From Chloroflexota bacterium (GTDB lineage Bacteria > Chloroflexota > Dehalococcoidia > Bin125), in the NCBI GenBank assembly GCA_009838735.1, contig VXQZ01000033.1:114826-173200 (forward strand): 58,375 bases of DNA, written 5' to 3'. Below are positions 26,142-34,071 of this stretch, piece after piece. Each line of letters starts with the position of its first letter. Position 1 is the first letter of the stretch. A program made the translations under genes and the position numbers. The notes under the pieces are model-generated. The model was not told the DNA's origin. It was given only the letters and a program-made list of their open reading frames with translations, and did not search any database.

Positions 26142-28588
26142 CCCAGGGTGCCGGCGGCGGCGAGGCGGGTCATATCGTCGTCGCTGTAGCCCAGCAGACC
26201 CTTGAGCACTTCCTCGGTGTGCTCGCTCCAGATCGGAGCGCGGACGGCGGGGAGGCGTTCGCCGTCCCAGAGGACCGGTTCCTGCTGGATCTGGAATGTG
26301 CATCCCTCGGGCGATTCCGCAGGGTTGTAGTTGTCTCTCATCGCGCGGTCCTGGCCGTCGAAGAAGTCTTCCAGACGCTCGACCGGGCTGGCCGGGACGC
26401 CGGCGTTGATCAGCAGGCGGTACGACGTCCAGTCGTCCTGGGTGCGGGTCCAGTCTGAGATGGCAGCTTCCAGCTCGTCCTCGTTGGCCTGGCGGCCGGC
26501 GAGGCTGTCGAGCTCCGGCCTCGCCGCGAGGTCCGCGCGGCCCATGACCCGGCAGAGGTTGCGCCAGTCGGCGTCGTCGCGGCAGGCGATTGCGACCCAG
26601 CGCTCTTCTCCGGCGGCGGGAAAGACGCCGTGCGGCGACATGAAGAGCGAGCGATTTCCCATCCGTGGACGTTCAGCTGCGCCGTTGAGTGCTTCGATGA
26701 GCTCGGTGTCAAGCAGCTGGACCGCGGTCTCGTACTGGGCGATCTCGAGATAGCGGCCCTCGCCAGTTCGCTCTCGATGGTCGAGGGCGGCCATGACCGA
26801 GGTTGACAGGTAGTAGGGGACGGTGAAATCGGTGTGCAGGGTTCCGAGTCCAATCGGCGCTTTACCGGGGAATCCGGAGCGATGGGCAAGACCGCACATG
26901 GCGACGATGCCGTTGCCGTAGGAGCGCCATTCGGCGCGCGGACCCTCGATGCCCATGACGGCGACGTTGCAGACGATGATGTCCGGCTTGAGCTGGCGCA
27001 GATCGTCATAGCCGATGCCCCAGCGGTCGAGCCGGTATGGCGTGTAGTTGGAGGTGACGAGATCGGCATGCTGGGCCAGTTCGCGGACGGCTTCGATGCC
27101 CTCTTCAGTTTTGAGATTGAGCGTGACCGACTTCTTGCCGCCGGAGCAGTCGTTGAAGGTGCCGTTGGTGTTGATCGAGAAGTGGTCGGGCGGCTGGACG
27201 CCTCGATAGCGGATCGGGTCGATGCGGGACTCGGATTCGATCTTCAGCACTTCGGCGCCGAGGTCGGCGAGCAGCCGGGTGCCGAGCGAGCCGGCGATGG
27301 CCCAGGTGAAGTCGAGGACTCGCACGCCGTCGAGAGGGCGTCGGGGTGGTGGAGGTGCACCATTGAAGAGAACTGAGCTGGCGTGCGGCGGGGGAGCCCC
27401 CCTCTGTCGCTCCGCGACATCTCCCCCCGCTTCGCGGGGGGAGAAAGCAGAGGCGGGGATGGTAAGGAACTCATCGTTGTGCTCGCCGAGGGTTGGGGCT
27501 CGTTTGGCTCTTGGCTGTTCCCCTCGGGTGCGGATTGGGGAGCGGGGGAGGATGAGACTGGTTGCCAGCCGGGGGTGGTCGACGGACTGGTAGTAGCCCC
27601 TTGCGATTAAGTGGGGGTCGTTGGCGACCTCCTCGACCGTGTTGATCGGCAGGACGAGGAGTCCGAGTTCCTGGCCCTTGTCGTGCAGTTCGGTAACGGT
27701 GAGGGCCTTGCAGAGGCGGTCAATCCAGGGGACGATTTCGGGCTGGTGCTGCTCGCGCCAGAATTCGTCGTCCCAGGTCTCGCCGCGCAGTTCGCCTTCC
27801 TCGAGTCCGAGCACGTCGTCGACCCAGTTGACGAACCGGTACCAGTGGGGCGGATGAATCGTGAACGACAGCCAGTGACCATCTCGGGACTGGAACGTGA
27901 CGCCCGAGCCGATCGGGATGTGGCGGCTGGGCGAGGTGCCGTGCCAGGTCCACCAGTTGCCGCTGGCAGTCTGGAGCGTGGTGAAGGTGACCGCTTCCTG
28001 GATGCCGACGGTGATCCGGCCGACTTCGCCGCCGCGTCGACGCTGCATGATCAGGGCCATGGTTGCCTCGGCCATGGCGATTGAGCCTTGCTTGTGCGAG
28101 AGGTTGCCGGCCGGCCAGACGGGCGGGTCTTCAGGATGTCCGTTGAGCACGACGTGTCCGCCGGCGGCCATGGCGGTGATGTCGGTCATCGGCTCGTCTA
28201 TTCCGCGGCGGAAGACGGCGTCGACGATGGGGATCTCGGCGGACCACTCGCCGTTGCGGCCTCGCACAAGCCAGTCGGCCAGGGCATCGGCCGGTTCCAG
28301 CGGGGCGAGGACAGCGTCGAACTGCGGCAGTAGCGATTCGATCCGGGTCCAGGTCTCGGGAGCATCGACATTGACGGCGACGGAGCGCTTGCCGGCGTTG
28401 TAGAGCAGGTGGGCCCAGCCGCGCTCGGCCCGGGGCGCCTCGCCGGCGATCGCGGGCTCGCGCATTCTCAGTTGGTCGCCGCGGGCGTCTTCAACGCGGA
28501 CGACGTCGGCGCCGATGTCGGCGAGCATCCGGGCGCCGAGGGCGAGCGGCTCGTCGGTGAGGTCGAGAATTCGGGTGTCGTTGAGCAT
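26138..28588 (-). CDS. Fused double family III CoA-transferase
   Basis: An 816-residue protein with two complete CaiB/BaiF domains. Domain 1 (about 1-385) starts NDTRILDLTDEPLALGARMLADIGADVVRVED; its conserved acid segment reads GRITVGIQEA, without the Asp seen in most relatives. Domain 2 (about 420-816) starts DGVRVLDFTWAIAGSLGTRLLADLGAEVLKIE and reads GRYLEIAQYETA. Each domain ends in a GEHN/SEHT signature. The linker (about residues 375-415) is encoded by a palindromic dispersed repeat, so the fusion may be secondary. Natural two-domain CaiB fusions are known in environmental genomes. Function: transfer of CoA among unknown acids. Confidence 0.88.
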   Translation of the reverse strand: MLNDTRILDLTDEPLALGARMLADIGADVVRVEDARGDQLRMREPAIAGEAPRAERGWAHLLYNAGKRSVAVNVDAPETWTRIESLLPQFDAVLAPLEPADALADWLVRGRNGEWSAEIPIVDAVFRRGIDEPMTDITAMAAGGHVVLNGHPEDPPVWPAGNLSHKQGSIAMAEATMALIMQRRRGGEVGRITVGIQEAVTFTTLQTASGNWWTWHGTSPSRHIPIGSGVTFQSRDGHWLSFTIHPPHWYRFVNWVDDVLGLEEGELRGETWDDEFWREQHQPEIVPWIDRLCKALTVTELHDKGQELGLLVLPINTVEEVANDPHLIARGYYQSVDHPRLATSLILPRSPIRTRGEQPRAKRAPTLGEHNDEFLTIPASAFSPREAGGDVAERQRGAPPPHASSVLFNGAPPPPRRPLDGVRVLDFTWAIAGSLGTRLLADLGAEVLKIESESRIDPIRYRGVQPPDHFSINTNGTFNDCSGGKKSVTLNLKTEEGIEAVRELAQHADLVTSNYTPYRLDRWGIGYDDLRQLKPDIIVCNVAVMGIEGPRAEWRSYGNGIVAMCGLAHRSGFPGKAPIGLGTLHTDFTVPYYLSTSVMAALDHRERTGEGRYLEIAQYETAVQLLDTELIEALNGAAERPRMGNRSLFMSPHGVFPAAGEERWVAIACRDDADWRNLCRVMGRADLAARPELDSLAGRQANEDELEAAISDWTRTQDDWTSYRLLINAGVPASPVERLEDFFDGQDRAMRDNYNPAESPEGCTFQIQQEPVLWDGERLPAVRAPIWSEHTEEVLKGLLGYSDDDMTRLAAAGTLG
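27395..27470. repeat. Palindromic repeat inside the fused CoA-transferase linker
   Basis: GGGGGAGCCCCCCTCTG...CTCCGCGAC...TCTCCCCCCGCTTCGCGGGGGGAGA: the last part is a perfect CTCCCCCCGC-TTC-GCGGGGGGAG hairpin. This has the look of an intergenic dispersed repeat, yet it is translated in frame as the linker of the 816-residue protein. Confidence 0.65.
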
Positions 28589-28695
28589 TCGGTCAGGATA
28601 CTTGCCGCGATCGAGGGCTCAATCACCGTCCTCGGAGGGATTTTGGGAGGTGACTGGGTGATCTGCTGTTGTGGACTGAGGATCGCGCGCTATGG

Positions 28696-28760
28696 CGTCC
28701 GGATTTGTCCAGATTTGTCCGGATTGGTCCAGATCTGGCTCAGTGTTGTCAGGTTTTGTC
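28696..28760. repeat. 10-11 base periodic GTCCGGATTT/GTCCAGATTT repeat
   Basis: Units GTCCGGATTT, GTCCAGATTT, GTCCGGATTG, GTCCAGATCT and later GTCCAGCC follow at 10-11 base spacing. It is related in inverse orientation to 12843-12896. Confidence 0.6.
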
Positions 28761-28830
28761 CAGCCAGCGCCAGAAATTTCGATGCGTTTGCTGTTTGGCG
28801 ATGGGAAGTTGGCCTGGCTCGATCGCTGGG

Positions 28831-28870
28831 GCCCTCACCCCATCCCTCTCCCTCGGGGAGAGGGAGCCAG
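28831..28870. repeat. Dispersed GAGAGGG palindromic repeat
   Basis: CCCTCACCCC followed by CCCTCTCCCTCGGGGAGAGGG. Opposite orientation to the copy at 43617-43651. Confidence 0.7.
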
Positions 28871-28939
28871 AGCGTGGTCTTCGTTCGGCTCTCGTCGTTG
28901 GTCCCTGCCGTTTGCAGGTGTTGCCGAGGGTACATTAGG

Positions 28940-28951
28940 GAACTTGTGTTC
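28940..28951. promoter_or_regulatory. LexA-like operator before the capsid block
   Basis: GAACTTGTGTTC is a GAAC-N4-GTTC palindrome, the arrangement of SOS boxes in Gram-positive bacteria. The same 12 bases (reverse complement GAACACAAGTTC) recur at 43772-43783. It overlaps a possible -10 (TATTAG) about 105 bases before the first structural gene. Binding by LexA is inference. Confidence 0.5.
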
Positions 28952-29055
28952 TATTAGGAGAGGACATACATTCGACGACCTAGCGCAACGGACCGCGCGC
29001 CTTCGAGCGCCGACCGGACATTGTCCGTCGGCGCTCAGTTTGTTTGGAGGCGCAG

Positions 29056-29481
29056 ATGGAATCTGCAGAGATCACGGCCGTTGGCGAGGGCTTGCAACCG
29101 GAAGCGGGAGCGGGCGACGGGACGGCGCTACGGGAGGCGATGCTCGATGCGATCGGCGAGTTGTCGGCTGATGAACGCGATCGCATTGGTTCGGCTGAGG
29201 AGCCGGACGACCTGGCCAACGCCTGGCGCGACCTGATCGCGGAGCGGGCGGCTCGCGAACGCGAGGCCACGGTTCGCTCGGAGCTGACACGGGATTTCGA
29301 GAGGCGCGCCCGCGCTTCGCAACCGCGTCCGACCAGCGGCCTGCGCGGCGGCCCGCCGGCTGCCCAGCCGGACAGCGTTGCCGAGTGGACAGACTTCATC
29401 CGATCGAGCGATGACGAAGCTCATCGGCAGCGGCGCCGGGCTCAGTTCGCCGACTGGCTGGCGCGACATCCAGAGGCATGA
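29056..29481 (+). CDS. Phage scaffold-like protein
   Basis: 141 aa, highly charged and helical, with an acidic N-terminal half (EGLQPEAGAGDG...ELSADERDRIGSAEEPDD) and a basic C-terminal half. Its size, composition and position immediately before the capsid-like gene are typical of a scaffolding or capsid-assembly protein; no specific family is recognised. GGAGG lies 5 bases before the ATG at 29056. Confidence 0.55.
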   Translation: MESAEITAVGEGLQPEAGAGDGTALREAMLDAIGELSADERDRIGSAEEPDDLANAWRDLIAERAAREREATVRSELTRDFERRARASQPRPTSGLRGGPPAAQPDSVAEWTDFIRSSDDEAHRQRRRAQFADWLARHPEA

Positions 29482-29502
29482 CGTTCATGCACGGAAATCG
29501 AG

Positions 29503-29522
29503 ATTCCCGCTCGCGCGGGAAT
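29503..29522. repeat. ATTCCCGC-GCGGGAAT palindrome
   Basis: A perfect 8-bp inverted repeat with a 4-base loop, continuing as GACG. This is the form of a widespread dispersed intergenic repeat. It separates the scaffold-like and capsid-like genes and might lower or stabilise downstream mRNA. Confidence 0.55.
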
Positions 29523-29547
29523 GACGACCAACTGAAAGGACTCTTTC

Positions 29548-30429
29548 ATGGCTGACACTCTGACCACCAACATTTCGGCCTCGTACGCGGCGATGGTCGA
29601 ACGGACGATTGCGCAGATGCCGCAGTCGGCGCCGATGCTGTCCCTGGCGCGCAAGCTGATTGTGCCCAAGGGCTCGAACAGCGCCCAGATTCCGCGAGTC
29701 TCCAGCGTCTCGAGCGTGCAAACGCCTGGCGAGGGCGAAGAGCTGAGCACGACGTCGCGCTTCACCCTGGCCAGCAACACGATTTCGCCCACGTTCCGGG
29801 CGATCTCAGTGCGCATTCACGTTCGCGCGATCAACTACTCGCAGGAAGACCTGGTCCGCCTGGTCTCGGACGAGATGGCGCTATCGCAGGGCCAGGACAT
29901 CGACACGGACCTGACCGGTGAGTTCGCGAACTGGCACACGGACAACGACGTCGGGGCAACCGGCGAACAGTTGACCCTGGCGAAGCTGCGCGAAGCCCGC
30001 CGAATTCTACAGTCGGTGGCGCGATCGAAGGGCGGACCACCGCGCGGCGACGTCGTGACGGTGCTCTCACCGGTGGTCGCCGAACACGTACTCGAGGACA
30101 TCGGCGCGAGCGGTGTGGGATCGGGATCCAACTGGATTCCGGCGGGCATCTCGGAGCAGATGATCCGGCGATTCCACGTCTCGGAGATCCCGCTGATGGG
30201 CACGGCCGTGTTCGTCGACGGCTACATGTCCGCCGACGGCAGCGGTGACTACATCTGCTCGATGTTCGGCAGCGAGGCGCTGGTCTGGGCCTGCTCGATG
30301 GACTGGCAGATGTCGGTCTTCGAAGAGGCCGAGTGGCCCGGCGTGACGCTGCGCTCGCTGGCCGACTACAACGCCGGCATCGCCGGATTCAGCCACCACG
30401 GCTGCCAGATCACAGCGGACGGAGGCTAG
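29548..30429 (+). CDS. Major capsid-like protein
   Basis: A 293-residue protein with features of a phage coat protein of HK97 type: an N-terminal helical arm (NISASYAAMVERTIAQMPQSAPMLSLARKL), the long extended region (SNSAQIPRVSSVSSVQTPGEGEEL) like an E-loop, a helix with DEMALSQGQDIDTDL, the VVTVLSPVVAEHVLEDIG segment, and a C-terminal GVTLRSLADYNAGIAG. A Shine-Dalgarno (AAAGGA) precedes the ATG. An encapsulin-like shell protein is an alternative, but the terminase and amidase genes nearby favour phage or gene-transfer-agent origin. Confidence 0.65.
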   Translation: MADTLTTNISASYAAMVERTIAQMPQSAPMLSLARKLIVPKGSNSAQIPRVSSVSSVQTPGEGEELSTTSRFTLASNTISPTFRAISVRIHVRAINYSQEDLVRLVSDEMALSQGQDIDTDLTGEFANWHTDNDVGATGEQLTLAKLREARRILQSVARSKGGPPRGDVVTVLSPVVAEHVLEDIGASGVGSGSNWIPAGISEQMIRRFHVSEIPLMGTAVFVDGYMSADGSGDYICSMFGSEALVWACSMDWQMSVFEEAEWPGVTLRSLADYNAGIAGFSHHGCQITADGG

Positions 30430-30432
30430 GTG

Positions 30433-30750
30433 ATGCCCCTGGACGACCGCGGACTCTGGTCGCCGGCGGACTTCTCCGGGCTGCGCTCCGAGACCTTCTC
30501 GGCGCCGCAGCTCGGAGGCAGGCTGCGGGCCCAGCGCGCGCATTTGCGAGTACCGAAACGCGACCGGCACGGTCGCGAGTATCTCGCTCGAGACCATGCG
30601 CTGCTGGGCAACGGTTTCCACGACGCGCGGGAAGCAGAGCGGCTATTGCTCGACGCGACCGAGGAGCACGGACTTCCGCATGAGGCCGTGTCGATCCAGG
30701 CCGAACCCTGGCTCCAGACCGAGATCAACGCTGGTCTCGGTCCGAGCTGA
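30433..30750 (+). CDS. Hypothetical protein of the capsid block
   Basis: 105 aa, basic, rich in Arg, Leu and His, no membrane segment. Position directly after the capsid-like gene is where head-completion or connector proteins often lie, but I see no identifying motif. GGAGG upstream serves either a GTG at 30430 or the ATG at 30433. Confidence 0.5.
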   Translation: MPLDDRGLWSPADFSGLRSETFSAPQLGGRLRAQRAHLRVPKRDRHGREYLARDHALLGNGFHDAREAERLLLDATEEHGLPHEAVSIQAEPWLQTEINAGLGPS

Positions 30751-30793
30751 ACACAACCACAGAGCTGAACCCTGAACAGAACGGAAGCAACCA

Positions 30794-31144
30794 ATGGCAA
30801 GCAAGACAACCGAGGAAGGCACGGACGTTCTGCTGTTCGTCCGCGCCGGCGAACGCGCCGTCCTCCTCAGCCACGACGAGTTTCGACGCGCCCGCGCGGC
30901 GGGCCGAGGCGTCGAGGACTACGACATCCTCATGCGGCGTCCCGAGGACGACGCGCCCGACGCAGACGGGCTGTACGCAGACGAGCACTGGATCCAGGTG
31001 CCGGCGTCCAAGTACCTCAAGCACCGAGCAATCGGATGGCGCGAGGCTGAGTCGGCGGACGAGCTACCTGCGCCCTGGCGCGAGCTGGCCGAGGGACGGG
31101 ACGCGTTCCCCGCGGCCGAAGCGAGCGAGGAAGGAGCTGAGTGA
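30794..31144 (+). CDS. Hypothetical protein of the capsid block
   Basis: 116 aa, acidic, with a small beta-rich centre (TDVLLFVRAGERAVLLSHDEF; EHWIQVPASKYLKHRAIGWR). No family recognised. The stop overlaps the GTG start of the next gene, showing one transcription unit. Confidence 0.5.
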   Translation: MASKTTEEGTDVLLFVRAGERAVLLSHDEFRRARAAGRGVEDYDILMRRPEDDAPDADGLYADEHWIQVPASKYLKHRAIGWREAESADELPAPWRELAEGRDAFPAAEASEEGAE

Positions 31145-31389
31145 CCATGCCGGATCCACGCCTTCCAGCCTCGAGACCGCAGCCGCCCGATCCTGGTGGA
31201 TCGGGCGGCTGGCCGAACGAGCCGCACAGCGAAGCGACCGATGCGCTCTGGCAGTACCTGCGGCGGATCGAGAGCGGGCTTGACCAGATCGACGCGCGAA
31301 TCGACCGGCTGTACATCGCCCTCGGCGGAGGCACGGTCCTGCTGGCCGCGATCGGTCTGGGCTCAGCCTTCATCATCCGCGGCGGCTGA
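31141..31389 (+). CDS. Small membrane protein of the capsid block
   Basis: 82 aa: a Pro-rich N-terminus, an amphipathic helix (DALWQYLRRIESGLDQIDARIDRLYIALGGG) and a C-terminal membrane helix (TVLLAAIGLGSAFIIRGG). The topology resembles phage spanin-, holin- or Bhla-like small proteins. GTG start overlaps the preceding stop (GTGA); an ATG at 31147 is also possible. Confidence 0.5.
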   Translation: MTMPDPRLPASRPQPPDPGGSGGWPNEPHSEATDALWQYLRRIESGLDQIDARIDRLYIALGGGTVLLAAIGLGSAFIIRGG

Positions 31390-31455
31390 GGTGACCAGAA
31401 CCCCGCTCGGACGCGGGGACGAAGAACGGTGACTGCAACAGAAACGGAACGAACC

Positions 31456-31704
31456 ATGAGTGAACAACAACATCCATCCGAAACGCCTGAGCGCGCCCGC
31501 GATGGCCAGCACGATCCGCTGTGGCTGCCGCGAGGCAGCGTTCGGGCCTTAATCGCGCTGGGAGTGATTGGCGTCTGGGCGCTGCTGGAAACGGGCGCCG
31601 TGGGCGCCCAGGCGTCCGACGCCGTGCGCTCAATCGCCATTGCGATCGCCGCGGGCTACGGACTCTTGCGCGCCCGCGACGGAAAGACCGGTGGTGCAGA
31701 ATGA
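31456..31704 (+). CDS. Holin-like small membrane protein
   Basis: 82 aa from the ATG (91 if a GTG at 31429 is used). Two short hydrophobic stretches (ALIALGVIGVWALLETGAVG; AIAIAAGYGLLRA) follow a hydrophilic N-terminus. It overlaps the amidase gene by four bases (ATGA), and a small membrane protein before an endolysin is the classic holin position. No sequence match to a named holin class. Confidence 0.5.
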   Translation: MSEQQHPSETPERARDGQHDPLWLPRGSVRALIALGVIGVWALLETGAVGAQASDAVRSIAIAIAAGYGLLRARDGKTGGAE

Positions 31705-32396
31705 CGACGAACGTGACTGCGCCAGCGCCAGACCTGAGCGGCCTCACGGGTCTGCCCGAGGGCGCGCGGACGATCTGGCGTCCCGCGCATCCGAGCAATT
31801 ACTACACCGCCGCGTCGCGGCCCTACTCGGGGGCGACGCGGCGGTTCGTGGCGATTTGCTACTACACGCCGGAGGAACCGTGGGACGACAACGAGGTCAC
31901 TCCGGCCTGGTTTGAGGATCCGCGCGCCAATGCCAGCACCAACTACTACGCCGACTCCGATGGAGATCTGTACCAGATGGTGCGCGACGAGGACTTCGCC
32001 TGGGCCCAGGGCGTACGGCGCAGGGACCTGGTCTTGCCGCGGCCGCCGTGGTGGCGGGACGAGTACATCAGCTACAACGCCTGCATGCTCTCGATTGAGA
32101 TCGAAGGTTACGCCCGCGAGATCGGCCAGACGTTCAAGCCGGGCAGCCGGCAGTTCGAGACCGTCGCGGCGTGGTCGGCCCACGTCTGCCGCAAGTACGG
32201 CATCCCGATCGATCGGACGCACCACGTCGGCCACAGCGAGTTGACCCGTCAGAAGTCGGATCCGGGGAAGGACTTTCCCTGGGCGGCGCTGCTTGAGCGG
32301 ATTGCCTGGCTGTCGGGCTACGGCGACGGTCGGTTGCTGGCGATTGAACAGCGGCTGTCGGCGCTGGAGCGTCATACGCACGGTCCACCGGTGTGA
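31701..32396 (+). CDS. N-acetylmuramoyl-L-alanine amidase-like endolysin
   Basis: A 231-residue protein of the Amidase_2/PGRP fold, which cuts peptide from peptidoglycan sugars in a zinc-dependent way. The middle SIEIEGYA and the late HHVGHSELTRQKSDPGKDFPW carry the conserved Glu region, a zinc His, and the Asp/Lys region. The position of the first zinc His (usually IHHT or VHYT) reads VAICYYTPEEP, with Cys or Tyr in its place. Altered metal binding or loss of activity is possible. C-terminal residues 195-231 form a short helical tail. Confidence 0.75.
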   Translation: MTTNVTAPAPDLSGLTGLPEGARTIWRPAHPSNYYTAASRPYSGATRRFVAICYYTPEEPWDDNEVTPAWFEDPRANASTNYYADSDGDLYQMVRDEDFAWAQGVRRRDLVLPRPPWWRDEYISYNACMLSIEIEGYAREIGQTFKPGSRQFETVAAWSAHVCRKYGIPIDRTHHVGHSELTRQKSDPGKDFPWAALLERIAWLSGYGDGRLLAIEQRLSALERHTHGPPV

Positions 32397-32612
32397 GTCT
32401 GCAGCCTGAGTCCGTTGCTCCGCGCTCGACGCGGGGCCCAGAGCTCGCAACGTCTCAGCGCAGGATCAGAGCGGTGCTGCGTAGGGAGATCGCGGTCTGG
32501 GCCCCGCATCAAGTGCGGGGCATCGGAGGGGGCCGTGCGGGGCATCGGGAGGTGTGCGGGGCATCGGGAGGTGTGCGGGGCATCGGGAGGTGTGCGGGGC
32601 ATCGGAGAACAG
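32397..32612. other. Intergenic stretch with tandem repeat
   Basis: Apart from the 19-base tandem array (32510-32606), no gene or clear promoter is seen. It separates the convergent amidase and MFS genes. Confidence 0.5.
32510..32606. repeat. 19-base tandem repeat, about four copies
   Basis: Three near-perfect consecutive units of TGTGCGGGGCATCGGGAGG plus two degenerate flanking units. It lies just beyond the C-terminal end of the MFS copy B gene. Spacers are absent, so it is not CRISPR. Confidence 0.85.
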
Positions 32613-33992
32613 TCAGTTGCGGAGCTTCTGGCCCGACATGAGTGCGACCGGGCGCAGCATCGGCGGCGGCGGCATCTCCGGGGCGAGTGTGTCTGCGTCC
32701 GAGGCGGCATGGGCTCCTCGGATGTCGGTCTGTGGCGTGAGGCGGATCTGCGGGAGTCTCGCCTCGTACTTCCGGATGCCGAGCCAGCCGACGACGCCGA
32801 GAGCGACGACAACGAAGGTCAGCAGGGCGACGCCGGCGAGGACCTCGCGCTCGCCGAGCCAGTCGGCGACGACCCCAGCCGGTCCGCCGCCGACCGATGA
32901 GATGCCGTAGGCCATCATCGTGAAGGCAGTTATTCGGCCGAGATAGGCTGACTCGGTCGTCATCACGATCTTGGCCTGCAGCAGCAACGTTGGACCCTGG
33001 AGACCAGGTCCAAGCAGGACCATCGAGGCGACCGCGGCGCCGTAGCTCTGGGACTGCGACATGATCAGGTAGCCCAGACCCATCACCGCCATGAGCACAA
33101 AGATCACGGGCCAGGACCAGCGTGAGGTGGCCATCCCGGCGATCGCGATGGCGACGACGGCGCTGGAGATGCCGAACACGGTCATCATCAGGCCCATGTC
33201 GGTCGAGGCGCGGTCGAGATGCTGTTCCAGTAGGGCGGGGGTGAGCACGCGGAACATGAACCCGATCACAACGGTGGCCATGAACAGCAACAACATCAAG
33301 CGCAGCGGCGGCCGCTGCGTGACGTAGCGCACGCCGTCGAGCAGATCCGACATCGGGCTGCGTCGCTCGGTCTGTTGCGGCTTGCCCGTGTTGGGCATGA
33401 CGACCATCGACAGGACGCCGATCGACACGAGCACGCCCATGACGACATAGGTGCCGCCGCCTCCGGCGGCAGACTCGAGCAGCAACGCCGCGATCATCGG
33501 CGCGACGGGTTGTCCCCAGCTGTGGGCGAGCTGATTCAGCGATACCGCGTTGCCGATCAGCCGGGGGCCGACGATGTCGGCGGTGAAGGCGTTGCGCGCC
33601 GGGCCCATGAAGACGAACGTCGCCCCAAGGATCAACGTGAGGATGAACATCAGGGGCAGGTTGACGAGGTCGAGCAGCAGCAGGACGCCGGTCAGGGCGA
33701 GCATGAAGGCGCCTGAGCCTTGGCCCCAGATGATCAGACGTTTGCGGTTGACCCGGTCGGCGATCACGCCGCCCCAGGGCGAGCCGATCAGCATCGAGAT
33801 GCCGGTGCCCATCGAGACCAGTCCGACGGCCGAGTTGGTGCCGCCCAGGTCGTAGGCCACGACCGACATGGCGACGAACATCATCATGTAGGCGAGCATT
33901 GCGAAGAGCGTGCCGCCGAAGAGGATGCGGAACTGGGGATGCCCGAGGGCGAGGAAGGTGTTCGATCTCCAGCCCTGGATACTTCGCCTCAT
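32613..33992 (-). CDS. MFS transporter, copy B
   Basis: A 459-residue major facilitator permease closely related to copy A at 19039-20466: the same GGVIADRVNRKRLIIWGQGSGA loop, FMGPARNAFTADIVGPRLIGNA segment and LRLMLLLFMATVVIGFMFRVLTPALLEQHLDRASTDMG mid-region, plus the identical tail MPPPPMLRPVALMSGQK. Twelve membrane helices are evident. It lies in opposite orientation to copy A. Likely an exporter of unknown substrate. Confidence 0.85.
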   Translation of the reverse strand: MRRSIQGWRSNTFLALGHPQFRILFGGTLFAMLAYMMMFVAMSVVAYDLGGTNSAVGLVSMGTGISMLIGSPWGGVIADRVNRKRLIIWGQGSGAFMLALTGVLLLLDLVNLPLMFILTLILGATFVFMGPARNAFTADIVGPRLIGNAVSLNQLAHSWGQPVAPMIAALLLESAAGGGGTYVVMGVLVSIGVLSMVVMPNTGKPQQTERRSPMSDLLDGVRYVTQRPPLRLMLLLFMATVVIGFMFRVLTPALLEQHLDRASTDMGLMMTVFGISSAVVAIAIAGMATSRWSWPVIFVLMAVMGLGYLIMSQSQSYGAAVASMVLLGPGLQGPTLLLQAKIVMTTESAYLGRITAFTMMAYGISSVGGGPAGVVADWLGEREVLAGVALLTFVVVALGVVGWLGIRKYEARLPQIRLTPQTDIRGAHAASDADTLAPEMPPPPMLRPVALMSGQKLRN

Positions 33993-34071
33993 GCGAAGAG
34001 TTTACGACTGGGCACACGGCTCGCGGCTCGGCGATAATCGCGTCGATAATGCTGAGGATTGGAGTTTGAGC

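Larger units (their letters stand above)
28589..29055. other. Non-coding stretch before the capsid gene block
   Basis: No credible gene. In order it holds a 10-11 base periodic repeat (28696-28760), a GAGAGGG repeat (28831-28870), a GAAC-N4-GTTC palindrome (28940-28951), a possible TATTAG -10 region and the ribosome-binding site GGAGG of the gene at 29056. Confidence 0.6.

Noticed and set aside
29548-30429. Encapsulin shell protein in place of a phage capsid
   Set aside because: No cargo gene with a typical loading tail is adjacent, while terminase, holin-like and amidase genes are present; the question stays open until structure prediction.
32510-32606. CRISPR array
   Set aside because: The 19-base units are directly adjacent with no spacers, and no cas genes are nearby.
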